Assembly: GCA_944391335.1 (NCBI GenBank) | Contig: CALXTF010000013.1 | Span: 1 to 34,249 of the forward strand | DNA length: 34,249 bases | DNA from: an uncultured Alphaproteobacteria bacterium | Lineage (GTDB): Bacteria; Pseudomonadota; Alphaproteobacteria; RF32; CAG-239 | Direction of reading: 5' to 3' | In this document: in pieces, positions 17,267 through 26,875 of the stretch | Numbering within the stretch: position 1 is the stretch's first letter | Layout of the letters: each line of letters opens with the position of its first letter | Translations under genes and position numbers: made by a program | Notes under the pieces: model-generated | Told to the model about the DNA's origin: nothing | The model's database searches: none | The model's input: the letters and a program-made list of their open reading frames with translations, nothing else

Positions 17267-20200
17267 ATGAATGAAATTATGAAATTTTTTGGTCAGCAGC
17301 CAGCTACCGGAGATTCTTTTGATGAAATCAAAATCTCTATCGCTTCTCCTGAACAAATCCGTTCTTGGTCTTATGGTGAAGTTAAAAAACCAGAAACCAT
17401 TAACTATCGTACTTTCAAACCGGAAAGAGACGGCTTGTTTTGTGCAAGAATCTTCGGACCGGTTAAAGACTATGAATGTTTGTGCGGTAAATATAAACGT
17501 ATGAAATATCGCGGTATCGTCTGCGAAAAATGCGGTGTTGAAGTTACCTTATCAAGCGTGCGTCGTGAAAGAATGGGACATATCGAATTGGCTGCTCCGG
17601 TCGCACATATTTGGTTCTTAAAGTCACTGCCAAGCCGTATTTCAATGTTGACCGATATTCCGGTAAAAGCTTTGGAAAGAGTACTTTATTTCGAAAGCTA
17701 TATCGTTATTGAACCGGGATTAACTCCGTTGTCAATGCATGAAATGTTGTCAGAAGAACAATATCAAGAAGCTATTGATGAATATGGCGAGGATTCTTTC
17801 CGTGCCGGTATCGGTGCCGAAGCTATCAGAGAAATCTTAGCTTCTATCGATTTGGAAGAAGAAAGAAAAAATATTCGTGCCGAACTCAAAGATAACGCAT
17901 CAGAAGCTAAACGTAAAAAGTTGGTTAAGCGTTTGAAAATTATTGAGTCATTTATCGACTCTAATACCAAACCTGAATGGATGATCTTAACCGTACTGCC
18001 CGTTATCCCTCCTGAATTACGTCCTTTGGTTCCTTTGGACGGCGGTCGTTTTGCAACGTCTGATTTAAACGATTTATATCGCCGTGTCATTAACCGTAAC
18101 AATCGTCTAAAAAGATTACTCGAATTGCATGCACCGGATATTATCATCCGCAACGAAAAACGTATGTTGCAAGAATCTGTTGACGCGTTGTTTGATAACG
18201 GTCGTCGTTCCCGCGCCATTACCGGTACCAACAAACGTCCTTTGAAATCTTTGTCCGATATGCTCAAAGGTAAACAAGGTCGTTTCCGTCAAAACTTGCT
18301 CGGTAAACGTGTCGACTATTCCGGCCGTTCGGTTATTACCGTTGGTCCTGAATTGCGTTTACAGCAATGTGGTTTGCCTAAAAAAATGGCCCTCGAATTG
18401 TTCAAACCGTTCGTCTATGCTAAATTGGAACTCTATGGACACGCAACAACCATTAAGGCGGCTAAGCGTATGGTCGAAAAAGAACGTCCGGAAGTTTGGG
18501 ATATCTTGGAAGAAGTTATACGCGAACACCCTGTGCTATTAAACCGTGCGCCGACTTTACATAGATTGGGTATTCAAGCTTTTGAACCGGTTTTAGTCGA
18601 AGGTAAAGCCATCCATTTGCACCCACTCGTTTGTACCGCGTTTAACGCAGACTTCGATGGTGACCAAATGGCCGTCCACGTTCCTTTATCGGTTGAGGCT
18701 CAACTCGAAGCTCGTGTCTTAATGATGTCCACCAATAACATCTTGTCGCCGGCTTCCGGTAAACCTATTATCGTACCGACACAAGACATGGTTTTGGGTA
18801 TTTATTATTTGACATATGATGCAGACGGCTTAAAAGGCGAGGGATCAATCTTTGCCGATTATAATGAAGTGCTGTTGGCTTTAGATGCAAAAGTTATTGA
18901 TCTGCATAGCAAAATTAAATGCCGTGTCAATTATATTGATGATAATGGTGATTCTCAATATGGCTTGGTAGAAACAACAGCTGGTCGCTTAATGGTTGCC
19001 GAAATTCTACCTCAAAATAAAGATGTTCCATTCTCTTTGGTTAATCGTCTGGTTAAGAAAAAAGAAATCGGGGAAATCATTGATATTATTTATCGTCATT
19101 GCGGTCAAAAAGAAACGGTTATGTTCGTTGACCGTTTGATGACACTTGGTTTCCAAAACGCTTGTAAGGCAGGTATTTCATTCGGTAAGGATGATCTTAT
19201 CGTTCCTGAAGCTAAAAAAGAATTAATCGCCGAAACCGAAAAACAAGTTAAAGAATTTGAACAACAATATCAAAATGGTTTGATTACTAAAGGTGAGAAA
19301 TATAATAAAGTTATTGATATTTGGGCTGCTTGTACAGATAAAGTTGCCGATGAGATGATGAAAAATATTTCTAAAACCGAAAACGGCTATATCAATTCCG
19401 TATACATGATGGCTCACTCCGGAGCGCGCGGTTCCGCCGCTCAAATGCGCCAAGTCGCCGGTATGCGTGGTTTGATGGCAAAACCAAGCGGAGAAATTAT
19501 TGAACAACCAATTATTTCAAACTTTAAAGAAGGCTTGACTGTGCTTGAGTATTTTAACTCAACCCACGGAGCCCGTAAAGGGTTGGCCGATACCGCTTTG
19601 AAAACCGCTAACTCAGGTTATTTAACACGTCGTTTGGTCGATGTTGCTCAAGATGTGGTTATTACTGAACAAGATTGCGGTACAGAAAAAGGTATTATTG
19701 TTCGTCCTGTGGTCGATGGCGGTAATGTCATCGTCTCCATTGGTGAACGCATCTTAGGTAGAACCATTCAAGAGGATATTGTTCATCCTGAAACAGGTGA
19801 CATTTTAGTCAAAAAAGGAAAACTGATTACCGAAGATGATGTCGATGTCGTTGAAAAAGCAGGTGTCGAACAAGTTAAAATTCGATCAGTCTTGACTTGT
19901 GAATGTAAAAATGGGGTTTGCGCCGCTTGTTATGGTCGTGATTTGGCAAGAGGTACACCGGTGAATATAGGTGAAGCGGTTGGTGTTATCGCTGCCCAAT
20001 CTATTGGTGAACCAGGTACTCAGCTGACAATGAGAACCTTCCATATCGGTGGTGCGGCTTCTAAATCTGCAGAACAATCAACAATTGAAGTTCCTTTCGC
20101 CGGAACTTTGAAACTCGAAAATAATCATACCGTTACAAATTCTGAAGGACATATGATCGTTCTTTCTCGTAACTGTGAAATTGTAATTGTTGATGGAAAC

Positions 20201-21451
20201 GATCGAGAAAAATCCCGTCATAAAATTCCTTATGGTACCAAGGTTTTGGTAGCTGAAGGCGCTAAGGTTAAAAAAGGACAAAAAGTTGCTGAATGGGATC
20301 CGTTTACTGTTCCGGTTATTACCGAAAAAGCCGGTCGCGCTGAATGGGTCGATTTAATCAACAATATTTCTTTGGAAGAACGTGTCGATGAAACCACCGG
20401 CGTTGTTGATAATGTCGTTATCGATTGGCACTCAGGTGCAAATGCAGCTAACCTCAAACCGGGAATTTTACTTAAAGATGAAAACGGTAATCCTGTTGTA
20501 TTTGATAATGGTAAAGAAGTTCGTTATTATTTATCTGTTGGAGCTATTCTAACCATTGAAAATGGTGCTGAAGTTAAAGTCGGTGATGTGGTCGCGAGAA
20601 TTCCAAGAGAAAGCTCTAAAACTAAAGATATTACCGGCGGTTTGCCTCGCGTGGCTGAACTCTTTGAGGCTCGTCATCCTAAAGATCAGGCTATTATTTC
20701 TGATATTGACGGTATTGTAGAATTTGGTAAAGACTATAAGGCTAAACAGCGTATTACCGTTGTACCTCAAAAAGGCGAGGCTGTCGAATATCTGATTCCA
20801 AAAGGACGTCGGTTAGTCGTTCAAGAAGGTGATGTGGTTAAAAAAGGTGATATGTTGGTTGAAGGTACACCTGCACCACATGATATTTTGCGTGTTTTAG
20901 GCGTCGAAAAATTGGCTGAATATTTGGTTAAAGAAGTTCAAGACGTATATCGTTTGCAAGGTGTGAAAATTAACGATAAACATATTGAAGTTATCGTTTC
21001 GCAAATGTTGCGTAAAGTGGAAGTTCGTGTGCCAAATGATACAACTTTCTTAGTCGGTGAACAAGTCGACCGAGATGTTTTCGAAGCTGAAAACGAAAAG
21101 ACAATTGCTGACGGCGGTGTTCCCGCTGAAGCAGATCCTGTACTTTTGGGTATTACAAAAGCTTCATTACAGACTAAATCATTTATCTCCGCCGCTTCCT
21201 TCCAAGAGACTACCCGCGTCTTAACCGAAGCTGCAGTTGAAGGTAAGGTCGATCACTTAACCGGCTTAAAAGAAAACGTTATTGTCGGACGCTTAATTCC
21301 AGCCGGTACAGGTACGGTTTTGCGCAACTTGAAGCGTGTCGCCGCGCAAAATGATAAAGAAATTTTGGCATTGCGTGAAGCGGCTAACGCTGAAAAAATT
21401 GAAAATGATCAGAGTGAAACTCCTGTCATTCAAGAACAAACAGCCGAATAA
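17267..21451 (+). CDS. rpoC: RNA polymerase beta' subunit
   Basis: Catalytic beta' subunit, 1394 residues, full length for the group. The N-terminal zinc site has C71, C73, C86 and C89 (CLCG ... CEKCG). The active-site motif NADFDGDQ has the three Mg2+-binding Asp residues at 462, 464 and 466. The second zinc site includes C878, C885 and C888 ([15 protein letters not shown]), and the trigger-loop/bridge region around [14 protein letters not shown] is intact. The last ~20 residues are acidic and variable. It is preceded by GGAG 16 bases after rpoB and followed directly by a strong intrinsic terminator, so rpoBC end their transcript here. Confidence 0.98.
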   Translation: MNEIMKFFGQQPATGDSFDEIKISIASPEQIRSWSYGEVKKPETINYRTFKPERDGLFCARIFGPVKDYECLCGKYKRMKYRGIVCEKCGVEVTLSSVRRERMGHIELAAPVAHIWFLKSLPSRISMLTDIPVKALERVLYFESYIVIEPGLTPLSMHEMLSEEQYQEAIDEYGEDSFRAGIGAEAIREILASIDLEEERKNIRAELKDNASEAKRKKLVKRLKIIESFIDSNTKPEWMILTVLPVIPPELRPLVPLDGGRFATSDLNDLYRRVINRNNRLKRLLELHAPDIIIRNEKRMLQESVDALFDNGRRSRAITGTNKRPLKSLSDMLKGKQGRFRQNLLGKRVDYSGRSVITVGPELRLQQCGLPKKMALELFKPFVYAKLELYGHATTIKAAKRMVEKERPEVWDILEEVIREHPVLLNRAPTLHRLGIQAFEPVLVEGKAIHLHPLVCTAFNADFDGDQMAVHVPLSVEAQLEARVLMMSTNNILSPASGKPIIVPTQDMVLGIYYLTYDADGLKGEGSIFADYNEVLLALDAKVIDLHSKIKCRVNYIDDNGDSQYGLVETTAGRLMVAEILPQNKDVPFSLVNRLVKKKEIGEIIDIIYRHCGQKETVMFVDRLMTLGFQNACKAGISFGKDDLIVPEAKKELIAETEKQVKEFEQQYQNGLITKGEKYNKVIDIWAACTDKVADEMMKNISKTENGYINSVYMMAHSGARGSAAQMRQVAGMRGLMAKPSGEIIEQPIISNFKEGLTVLEYFNSTHGARKGLADTALKTANSGYLTRRLVDVAQDVVITEQDCGTEKGIIVRPVVDGGNVIVSIGERILGRTIQEDIVHPETGDILVKKGKLITEDDVDVVEKAGVEQVKIRSVLTCECKNGVCAACYGRDLARGTPVNIGEAVGVIAAQSIGEPGTQLTMRTFHIGGAASKSAEQSTIEVPFAGTLKLENNHTVTNSEGHMIVLSRNCEIVIVDGNDREKSRHKIPYGTKVLVAEGAKVKKGQKVAEWDPFTVPVITEKAGRAEWVDLINNISLEERVDETTGVVDNVVIDWHSGANAANLKPGILLKDENGNPVVFDNGKEVRYYLSVGAILTIENGAEVKVGDVVARIPRESSKTKDITGGLPRVAELFEARHPKDQAIISDIDGIVEFGKDYKAKQRITVVPQKGEAVEYLIPKGRRLVVQEGDVVKKGDMLVEGTPAPHDILRVLGVEKLAEYLVKEVQDVYRLQGVKINDKHIEVIVSQMLRKVEVRVPNDTTFLVGEQVDRDVFEAENEKTIADGGVPAEADPVLLGITKASLQTKSFISAASFQETTRVLTEAAVEGKVDHLTGLKENVIVGRLIPAGTGTVLRNLKRVAAQNDKEILALREAANAEKIENDQSETPVIQEQTAE

Positions 21452-21469
21452 ACTGTTAGGCTAAAACTA

Positions 21470-21503
21470 AAAAAGTCGTCGATATTATGTCGACGGCTTT
21501 TTT
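21470..21503 (+). terminator. Rho-independent terminator after rpoC
   Basis: GTCGTCGA (21475-21482) pairs with TCGACGGC (21490-21497) around a 7-base loop, with one G-U pair. The stem is preceded by an A-run and followed by six Ts (21498-21503). It begins 19 bases after the rpoC stop codon. Confidence 0.9.
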
Positions 21504-21556
21504 AAATTTTATCATTTTAACTTAAGCCCATTTATTTATTATTATAAAAAAATAAA

Positions 21557-21585
21557 TTGACTACTGATTTAAGGCTTGTTATCTT
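21557..21585 (+). promoter_or_regulatory. Promoter for the small lipoprotein gene
   Basis: TTGACT (21557-21562), a 17-base spacer and TATCTT (21580-21585), placed between the rpoC terminator and the lipoprotein ATG at 21629. The leader would be about 37 bases. The preceding terminator makes an independent promoter necessary. Confidence 0.55.
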
Positions 21586-21628
21586 TTAAGGGTAATCTAT
21601 TAAAAAAACAACTTAAAGGAAACTTAAT

Positions 21629-22021
21629 ATGACTAAAATTTTATTTTTTGTAGGATTATGCTTATTGCTATCAGCTTGTCAGTCTTTAACTTATCATGAG
21701 CAACGTCAATTAACCGAATTACAGTATAAAGGTATAACTATTGACAGACCAGTCGGGGAGTGGGAAAAACCTGCAAGTCCGTTAGTGGCCGGATTACTAA
21801 ATATACTTCCCGGTATTGGAAATTTCTATCTCGGTAATGGACGCGCAGCTCAGTCTGAACAAAACCTTTATGGATTACTCAATCTTGTAACTTGGCCGAT
21901 TTCAATTTTGTGGGGTATCCCAGAAGCAGCCATCGATGCCAATACCATCAATAAACGTGATTTGTTAATGTATTATCAATATGATGAACGAGGAAAGAAA
22001 TTCTATAATGACATAAAATAG
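21629..22021 (+). CDS. Small lipoprotein of unknown function
   Basis: A 130-residue protein. MTKILFFVGLCLLLSAC is a lipoprotein signal peptide with lipobox LSAC and the lipidated Cys at residue 17. Ser at +3 rather than Asp at +2 suggests transfer to the outer membrane. The mature part has two hydrophobic stretches, around GLLNILPGIGNFYLGNG and LLNLVTWPISILWGIPEA, with Gly/Pro-rich turns between them; these resemble membrane-inserting hairpins of the TM2-domain kind, but that link is loose. AAAGGA lies ahead of the ATG. It appears to be a single-gene transcript between the rpoC terminator and a convergent gene. Confidence 0.82.
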   Translation: MTKILFFVGLCLLLSACQSLTYHEQRQLTELQYKGITIDRPVGEWEKPASPLVAGLLNILPGIGNFYLGNGRAAQSEQNLYGLLNLVTWPISILWGIPEAAIDANTINKRDLLMYYQYDERGKKFYNDIK

Positions 22022-22108
22022 TTTTTTCTTAACCTTTATTTGTTCAAATTAAAAATTTGATATAGGTTTTGATTTTATAGCTGTTATATGAGATGTGTTT
22101 ATGATTTT

Positions 22109-22151
22109 TTCTCTATGATATTGTAAGTTCATTTTCCAATATCATAGAGAA
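22109..22151. repeat. Perfect 15-bp inverted repeat between convergent genes
   Basis: TTCTCTATGATATTG (22109-22123) is the exact reverse complement of CAATATCATAGAGAA (22137-22151), with a 13-base loop. It lies between the lipoprotein gene and the convergent DEAD-like gene, ending 11 bases from the latter's stop codon. Neither strand has a T-run after the stem, so it is not a standard terminator, though it could stop or protect transcript ends from both sides. Confidence 0.7.
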
Positions 22152-22162
22152 CTTAATTTATT

Positions 22163-22939
22163 TTATTCAATATTGGCTAATTCCGCTTTATTTAGCAAAA
22201 ATTGAGGCGTTTTATCTTGAAAAGTATGATATTTTTTACTTAAAGCCAGTGCTTCTGGATCAAGCATGGCTTTTTTAACCGCACTATTGCTTAATGATGT
22301 GCTGTTTTTTATATCTTTTGGTGTCGGAGCGGCTAAAGCGGCTTCTTGTTCTTTATTTTTATTAACTTTAATTTCTTCCGGTGCTTTTAAAATTTTATCA
22401 AGAATATTTTGTGTTTCTTTAGAACGTCGGTTTGTATAAACAATATTTTGTTTATCAGTCGGCATCATCTCAAGTAGTTTTTCCATATTTTTTATTTGTT
22501 TGTTTTTTTTGATGAGATTTATGTCGTCAACCACTAAAATATTGATTTCGGAAAGTTGAATTTGTCCTTCTGTGGTCAGATCAATGAGTAAATCAGGAGA
22601 ACCGATGATAACATCACAACTATTGCATCCATCGCTATCGTTTTCTTTTTCTTCATGAAAACGGCTTAAACGAGCTAATTGATCGGAAATCATAACTGAC
22701 TTTTGCGAATCGGAGGTCATAATTAAAATATTTCTCTTTTCGGGACGGCTGATAATATCGATTAAAGGTAAAACATATGACATTGTTTTACCACAGCAAC
22801 CGGGAGCAATGGTGAAAATATCTTTTCCTTCTAAAATGGCGGGAATAACATCAATTTGTACAGTGGTTGGTTTTTCGATACCATATTCGTTAATTGCTTT
22901 AACGGTTTGTTTGCTTAAGCCCAAATCTAGAAAATTCAT
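22163..22939 (-). CDS. Degenerate single-domain DEAD-box-like protein
   Basis: A 258-residue protein matching only the first RecA-like domain of DEAD-box RNA helicases. It starts MNFLDLGLSK with the Q-motif Gln at 28 (PTTVQ). Motif I is A45-PGCCGKT (Lys51 and Thr52 kept). Motif II is VDDIN (138-141) instead of DEAD, so the catalytic Glu is Asp and the last two residues differ. The motif Ib position reads GSPDLL and the SAT motif is YTN. There is no second RecA domain; a charged linker and an unrelated tail replace it. RNA unwinding is unlikely; nucleotide or RNA binding may remain. I chose ATG 22939 over an upstream GTG at 22978, because that GTG lies inside a promoter -10 box and GGGA precedes the ATG by 8 bases. 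Confidence 0.8.
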   Translation of the reverse strand: MNFLDLGLSKQTVKAINEYGIEKPTTVQIDVIPAILEGKDIFTIAPGCCGKTMSYVLPLIDIISRPEKRNILIMTSDSQKSVMISDQLARLSRFHEEKENDSDGCNSCDVIIGSPDLLIDLTTEGQIQLSEINILVVDDINLIKKNKQIKNMEKLLEMMPTDKQNIVYTNRRSKETQNILDKILKAPEEIKVNKNKEQEAALAAPTPKDIKNSTSLSNSAVKKAMLDPEALALSKKYHTFQDKTPQFLLNKAELANIE

Positions 22940-22970
22940 TTTTTTTATCCCATTAATTATGTTTGTTCGC

Positions 22971-22998
22971 ATTATCACTTATTTCATTAAAGAGTCAA
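22971..22998 (-). promoter_or_regulatory. Promoter for the DEAD-like gene
   Basis: On the minus strand, TTGACT (22998-22993), a 16-base spacer and GATAAT (22976-22971). The start would be near 22964, which puts the upstream GTG codon outside the transcript and supports translation from ATG 22939 (GGGA at 22951-22948). Confidence 0.55.
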
Positions 22999-23032
22999 TT
23001 ATTATTACACATATTAAAATTGAAAAACTTTT

Positions 23033-23395
23033 TTATATGCGTCCATAAATATCTTCCAGACGAACAATATCATTTTCATCTAAATTATCACCGGCTTGAA
23101 CCTCAATAAATATCACATCGTCTGTTGTTTTATTTTCAATTCGATGTTTGACGCCAATAGGAATAAATATATGATCATTTGTTTTTTTAGGTAATATTTC
23201 TTCTCCTAAAGTCACTAAAGCCGAACCTTGAACAATAATCCAATGTTCTGCGCGATGATGGTGTAATTGAAGCGAAAGTTTTGAACCTGGGGTTACTTTA
23301 ATTCTTTTAACACAATATGTTTCGCCACAGTCAAGAACTTCCCATGTTCCCCATGGACGGGTATCTTTCTGCCCTCGTTGATAATTATTTGACAT
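23033..23395 (-). CDS. Stand-alone ManC/AlgA-type mannose-6-phosphate isomerase cupin
   Basis: A 120-residue single cupin. It matches the C-terminal isomerase domain of the bifunctional mannose-1-phosphate guanylyltransferase/mannose-6-phosphate isomerases: RPWGTWEVL at 13-21, the metal-site segment SLQLHHHRAEHWIIVQG (H45, H47, E50, H51) and H84 in IPIGVKHRIEN. Such enzymes interconvert fructose-6-phosphate and mannose-6-phosphate on the route to GDP-mannose for surface sugars. The nucleotidyltransferase half is absent, so it is either a stand-alone isomerase or a cupin with a related role. AAGGA precedes the ATG. It is transcribed divergently from ptsP across a nested inverted repeat. Confidence 0.85.
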   Translation of the reverse strand: MSNNYQRGQKDTRPWGTWEVLDCGETYCVKRIKVTPGSKLSLQLHHHRAEHWIIVQGSALVTLGEEILPKKTNDHIFIPIGVKHRIENKTTDDVIFIEVQAGDNLDENDIVRLEDIYGRI

Positions 23396-23418
23396 TTTAT
23401 ATTTCCTTGAAAACTTAA

Positions 23419-23480
23419 ATCTATACCATAAACACTATGCTAATCAATTAAAATAGTCAATTGATTAAAATGGTATAGAT
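23419..23480. repeat. Nested inverted repeat between the cupin gene and ptsP
   Basis: The outer arms ATCTATACCAT (23419-23429) and ATGGTATAGAT (23470-23480) are exact reverse complements over 11 bases. Inside them TAATCAATT (23441-23449) and AATTGATTA (23459-23467) form an exact 9-bp inverted repeat with a 9-base loop. The left spacer is 11 bases and the right 2, so the arms do not make one continuous hairpin. The site overlaps the proposed cupin promoter and lies just upstream of the ptsP one, as a shared operator would. Confidence 0.65.
23420..23447 (-). promoter_or_regulatory. Promoter for the cupin gene
   Basis: On the minus strand, TTGATT (23447-23442), a 16-base spacer and TATAGA (23425-23420), the latter with the extended -10 TG one base upstream. 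The start would be near 23413, about 18 bases before the ATG. Both boxes are made from arms of the nested inverted repeat. Confidence 0.5.
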
Positions 23481-23492
23481 GCTATTTTGTAC

Positions 23493-23521
23493 TTGATGAA
23501 AATAAATATACGTCTTAAAAT
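23493..23521 (+). promoter_or_regulatory. Promoter for ptsP and the downstream run of genes
   Basis: TTGATG (23493-23498), a 17-base spacer and TAAAAT (23516-23521). Transcription would begin near 23528, 25 bases before the ptsP ATG. It lies 13 bases beyond the nested inverted repeat, close enough for a bound protein to affect it. Confidence 0.5.
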
Positions 23522-23552
23522 AATATGAAATTTTATTCAAATAGGTCGTTTT

Positions 23553-25820
23553 ATGCAATCACCAACAATTAAACAAGCTTTTGGCTTACTTAAACAAATA
23601 CAGCAAATTATGAAAAAACCGACAAGTATGTCGGAACGACTTGAGTGTGTTCTTAAAACTATAATCGATAAATTAAACGCAGATGCGGCAACTTGTTATT
23701 TTACAATTGATGATAAATATTTGGAGTTATTGGCAATATACGGTTTTTATCAGCCCGCTAAATACCGCTTGCGCCTCGGATATGATGAAGGAATTATTGG
23801 TGATGTAGCAGAAAATAAGCGTTCCTTAATTATTGACAATATATGGCTGTATCCTAAATATGCCTCAAAACCGGAATTATCTAAAGAACAGGATTTTACT
23901 TCATTCATTGGTGTTCCTATATTACAATGGAATCATGTCATTGGCGTGTTGGCTCTTTATAATAAAAATAAAATGCAGCGGCAACAAGAAGATGTCGAAC
24001 TTCTTGAAACAATAGCTATGATGTTGGCGGAAATCTTGCTTTCAGAAGAAGTCAGTCTATATAAAAAATCACTTATAAAAGCACGAGGAATATCTTCAAG
24101 AGAAAAAATTAAAGGTGTTTGCTTAAATAAAGGCTATGGAATAGGTTCCGCAATACTGCATCGCCGCCGACAATTCGTTACAAACATATTTGCTCAGGAT
24201 AAAGAAAAAGAATTACGTCGATTGGAATTCGCTCATCATCAGATGAATGTTGATTTGGAGGCAAAATTTAATTCAACCAAACTCGGAATCGGAGAACATA
24301 TTGATATATTAGATACATATCGTATGTTTGCTAAAGATAAAGGTTGGTATTCTAAAATCGCCGATAATATTAAAAGCGGCTTGGCTGCAGAAGCAGCCGT
24401 TGAGAGAGCCTATGAAGATATGTGGAGCCGATTGTCGGTAAGTTCAGATAGTTATCTACGGGAAAAATTGCATGACTTAAGAGATGTCGCCGATCGTTTA
24501 CAATCTTATTTAACCGGTTCCACTAATCAATATGAAAATAATGATGCAAAAGATATTATCGTTATCGCTCAAACAATGGGACCAGCAGAGTTAATGGATT
24601 ATGATTATTCCCGAATACGGGGATTAATCTTAGAAGACGGAACACCAACAATGCATGTCGCTATTGTGGCTAAAGCCTTAAATATTCCAGTTTTGGCCAA
24701 AATTAAAGGTATTTACAGCGAAATACAAAATGGGCAAACAATAGCTATCGATGGTAATGAAGGTTATGTCTATGTTAATCCATCCCCGCAAATCGAAGAT
24801 GATTTTCGTCGCCGAATCGCTAAGCGAAAAGATTTACAAAATAAATTAGATGCTTTGCGCCATCTTCCCACTAAAACTCTAGACGGTGTTCCTGTCGGTC
24901 TTTATCTAAATGTCGGTTTACCATTAGATTTTGACTATATCGAAAGTACTAATTGTGATGGTGTCGGCCTTTATCGAACCGAAATTCCTTTTATGACAGC
25001 AGACACGATGCCCGATGTGGCAAAACAAGTTTCTTATTACAAAGATCTTCTTAATCGTTGCGGAGATAAAAAAGTTATATTTCGAAGCCTTGATGTTGGT
25101 TCAGATAAATTACTGCCTTATTGGGCTTATGCCGGTGAAGCCAATCCCGCTATCGGTTGGCGTTCAATTCGCATCACCTTGGATCGTAGAGCTATTTTGC
25201 GCAAGCAAATCAGAGCCTTTTTAATTTCCGCCGTCGGTAAAGAATTAAATGTTATGTTTCCTATGATTTCAGATTTGGCAGAATTTGAAGATGCGCGGGA
25301 AACATTGATGATTGAATTGGATAAAGATAAAAACCGCGGCTTGCCTGTGCCTAAAAAAGTTAATGTCGGTTTGATGATTGAAGTTCCATCAGTTATTTTT
25401 CAACTTGATGATATCCTTTCTAAAGCCGATTTTATCTCTGTCGGAACAAATGATCTGGCTCAATTCATATTCGCTTGCGATCGTGGAAATCCAAAACTTT
25501 CCGAACGCTACGACGTCTTGTCCGCTCCTTTCCTTAATGTTATGAAAATGATCGTCGATAAAGCAAATAATGCCGGCGTTTATTGTTCCGTTTGCGGCGA
25601 AATGGCAAGTAATCCTATCGAAGCATTGGCTTTACTCGGATTGGGATATCGAAATCTCTCAACAACCAGTGCCGCTTTTTTGCGCGTGAAAAGTATGATA
25701 CGTTCTATAAATGTTGAAAATGTCGCCGATTATATGCAACTTCTGCTAAAATCTACGCGTAATACCCTAAGACCTCAATTAATTGCATATGCTTATGATC
25801 ATGGTATTGAAATTTATTAA
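23553..25820 (+). CDS. ptsP: PTS-Ntr enzyme I (PtsP) with GAF domain
   Basis: A 755-residue phosphoenolpyruvate-protein phosphotransferase that starts the nitrogen-related PTS phosphorelay (PtsP to NPr to EIIA-Ntr) in the cytoplasm. An N-terminal GAF domain (~17-165; in well-studied members it senses the nitrogen state) precedes the HPr-binding helical domain (~185-320), the swivelling phospho-His domain with His368 in PTMHVAIVAKALNIPV, and the PEP-binding TIM barrel (SLDVGSDKLLPYW, the conserved Cys near 680 in CGEMASNP). The usual Ser before the active His is Met here. AGGT lies about 8 bases before the ATG. NPr and EIIA genes are not in the window. In alphaproteobacteria ptsP often lies near prfA, as it does here. 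Confidence 0.95.
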   Translation: MQSPTIKQAFGLLKQIQQIMKKPTSMSERLECVLKTIIDKLNADAATCYFTIDDKYLELLAIYGFYQPAKYRLRLGYDEGIIGDVAENKRSLIIDNIWLYPKYASKPELSKEQDFTSFIGVPILQWNHVIGVLALYNKNKMQRQQEDVELLETIAMMLAEILLSEEVSLYKKSLIKARGISSREKIKGVCLNKGYGIGSAILHRRRQFVTNIFAQDKEKELRRLEFAHHQMNVDLEAKFNSTKLGIGEHIDILDTYRMFAKDKGWYSKIADNIKSGLAAEAAVERAYEDMWSRLSVSSDSYLREKLHDLRDVADRLQSYLTGSTNQYENNDAKDIIVIAQTMGPAELMDYDYSRIRGLILEDGTPTMHVAIVAKALNIPVLAKIKGIYSEIQNGQTIAIDGNEGYVYVNPSPQIEDDFRRRIAKRKDLQNKLDALRHLPTKTLDGVPVGLYLNVGLPLDFDYIESTNCDGVGLYRTEIPFMTADTMPDVAKQVSYYKDLLNRCGDKKVIFRSLDVGSDKLLPYWAYAGEANPAIGWRSIRITLDRRAILRKQIRAFLISAVGKELNVMFPMISDLAEFEDARETLMIELDKDKNRGLPVPKKVNVGLMIEVPSVIFQLDDILSKADFISVGTNDLAQFIFACDRGNPKLSERYDVLSAPFLNVMKMIVDKANNAGVYCSVCGEMASNPIEALALLGLGYRNLSTTSAAFLRVKSMIRSINVENVADYMQLLLKSTRNTLRPQLIAYAYDHGIEIY

Positions 25821-25868
25821 AAATTGTGATTGTATGTGTTCATCTTAATTTTTTACTAAAGGATAAAA

Positions 25869-26828
25869 ATGGTGATAAAAGAAACTAATAATGAAAAAGT
25901 TAAAAAATCCTCGGAAAATAATGAAAATATTTCTGTATCTGAAAATATAAATGAAGAAACATGTCGAGTTGGTGATTTACTCCATCATGAAAGACAAAAA
26001 AAAGGTTTGGATCTGGAAACCGTTTCTCAAGTCTTATGTATAAGAAAAGTCTATCTCGAAGCTATAGAAAATGGTAATTATGTCGAATTGCCTTCATTAC
26101 CATATTCTGCAGGGTTTGTAAATTCATATGCTAAATATTTGGGACTAAATAATGTCCGGATTACACAATTGTTCCGAGAAGAATTAGATGCTAAACCAGT
26201 GGATAAAAAAGTGTTCTTACCTGAAGATATGGCCGCTGAAGCCAGCCTTCCAAGTAAAAAATATGTTATCGGCGGTTTAATTGCTTTGGTCCTTATTGCT
26301 TGTGTGTGGGCCTTATGTTCCGGTGAAGATCAAAATGAGCAAAATATTGATAATAATACTTTGGCAGATGAAATGTCTATCGGTGAAATCGAATATTTTT
26401 CCCCAATGCAGGAAAATCAATATATCCAACAAGGTTCGGAAACTCAAAATGAAGCACCAACAGAGGTTGTAAATATATCTGAAACAACTGACAAAAATTC
26501 CTTAATAGAACCTCAAAAATCAGATGTTATTGAACAAAATAATGAGGCTTCGTTGAATGAGCAAAAAGTAGAAATACCGGCAAAATTCGTCATAAAAATC
26601 AAGCAAGAAGAAACATGGATAGAAGTTCGTGATGCAAATAAAATTTATTTTAATAAAATTATGAAACCAGGTGAAAGTTATGTTGTGCCGGAAGGAAAGG
26701 GAATGATACTATCTGCCGGAAAATATCATAGTGTTGAAGTCTATGTCAATGATCAATTAACCCCTGTCGTTAAACCAAACAAAAAAATGAATATCCCTCT
26801 TGATCCATTTGCCGAGACAAATGAATAA
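25869..26828 (+). CDS. rodZ: RodZ-like membrane-anchored helix-turn-helix protein
   Basis: A 319-residue protein in the order seen in RodZ. A polar N-terminal tail precedes a Cro/CI-type HTH (~35-100: VGDLLHHERQKKGLDLETVS, then PYSAGFVNSYAKYLGL). One transmembrane helix follows at 132-150 (VIGGLIALVLIACVWALC), then an acidic Asn/Gln-rich linker (~151-235) and a beta-rich C-terminal domain (~238-319) of the DUF4115 type (IKIKQEETWIEVRD). RodZ links MreB to the envelope and helps set cell shape; its HTH binds MreB rather than DNA in E. coli. AAAGGA precedes the ATG. It lies 48 bases after ptsP and 47 before hisS. Alphaproteobacteria carry several such HTH proteins, so the symbol is likely rather than certain. 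Confidence 0.82.
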   Translation: MVIKETNNEKVKKSSENNENISVSENINEETCRVGDLLHHERQKKGLDLETVSQVLCIRKVYLEAIENGNYVELPSLPYSAGFVNSYAKYLGLNNVRITQLFREELDAKPVDKKVFLPEDMAAEASLPSKKYVIGGLIALVLIACVWALCSGEDQNEQNIDNNTLADEMSIGEIEYFSPMQENQYIQQGSETQNEAPTEVVNISETTDKNSLIEPQKSDVIEQNNEASLNEQKVEIPAKFVIKIKQEETWIEVRDANKIYFNKIMKPGESYVVPEGKGMILSAGKYHSVEVYVNDQLTPVVKPNKKMNIPLDPFAETNE

Positions 26829-26875
26829 ATTGATCTTTAAATAACTGTTCTTTTTGTTTTTAAGAAAGGATTAAA

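Noticed and set aside
22940-22978. GTG start for the DEAD-like protein
   Set aside because: The GTG overlaps the -10 box of a good promoter; ATG 22939 has GGGA at the right distance and begins the conserved Q-motif region.
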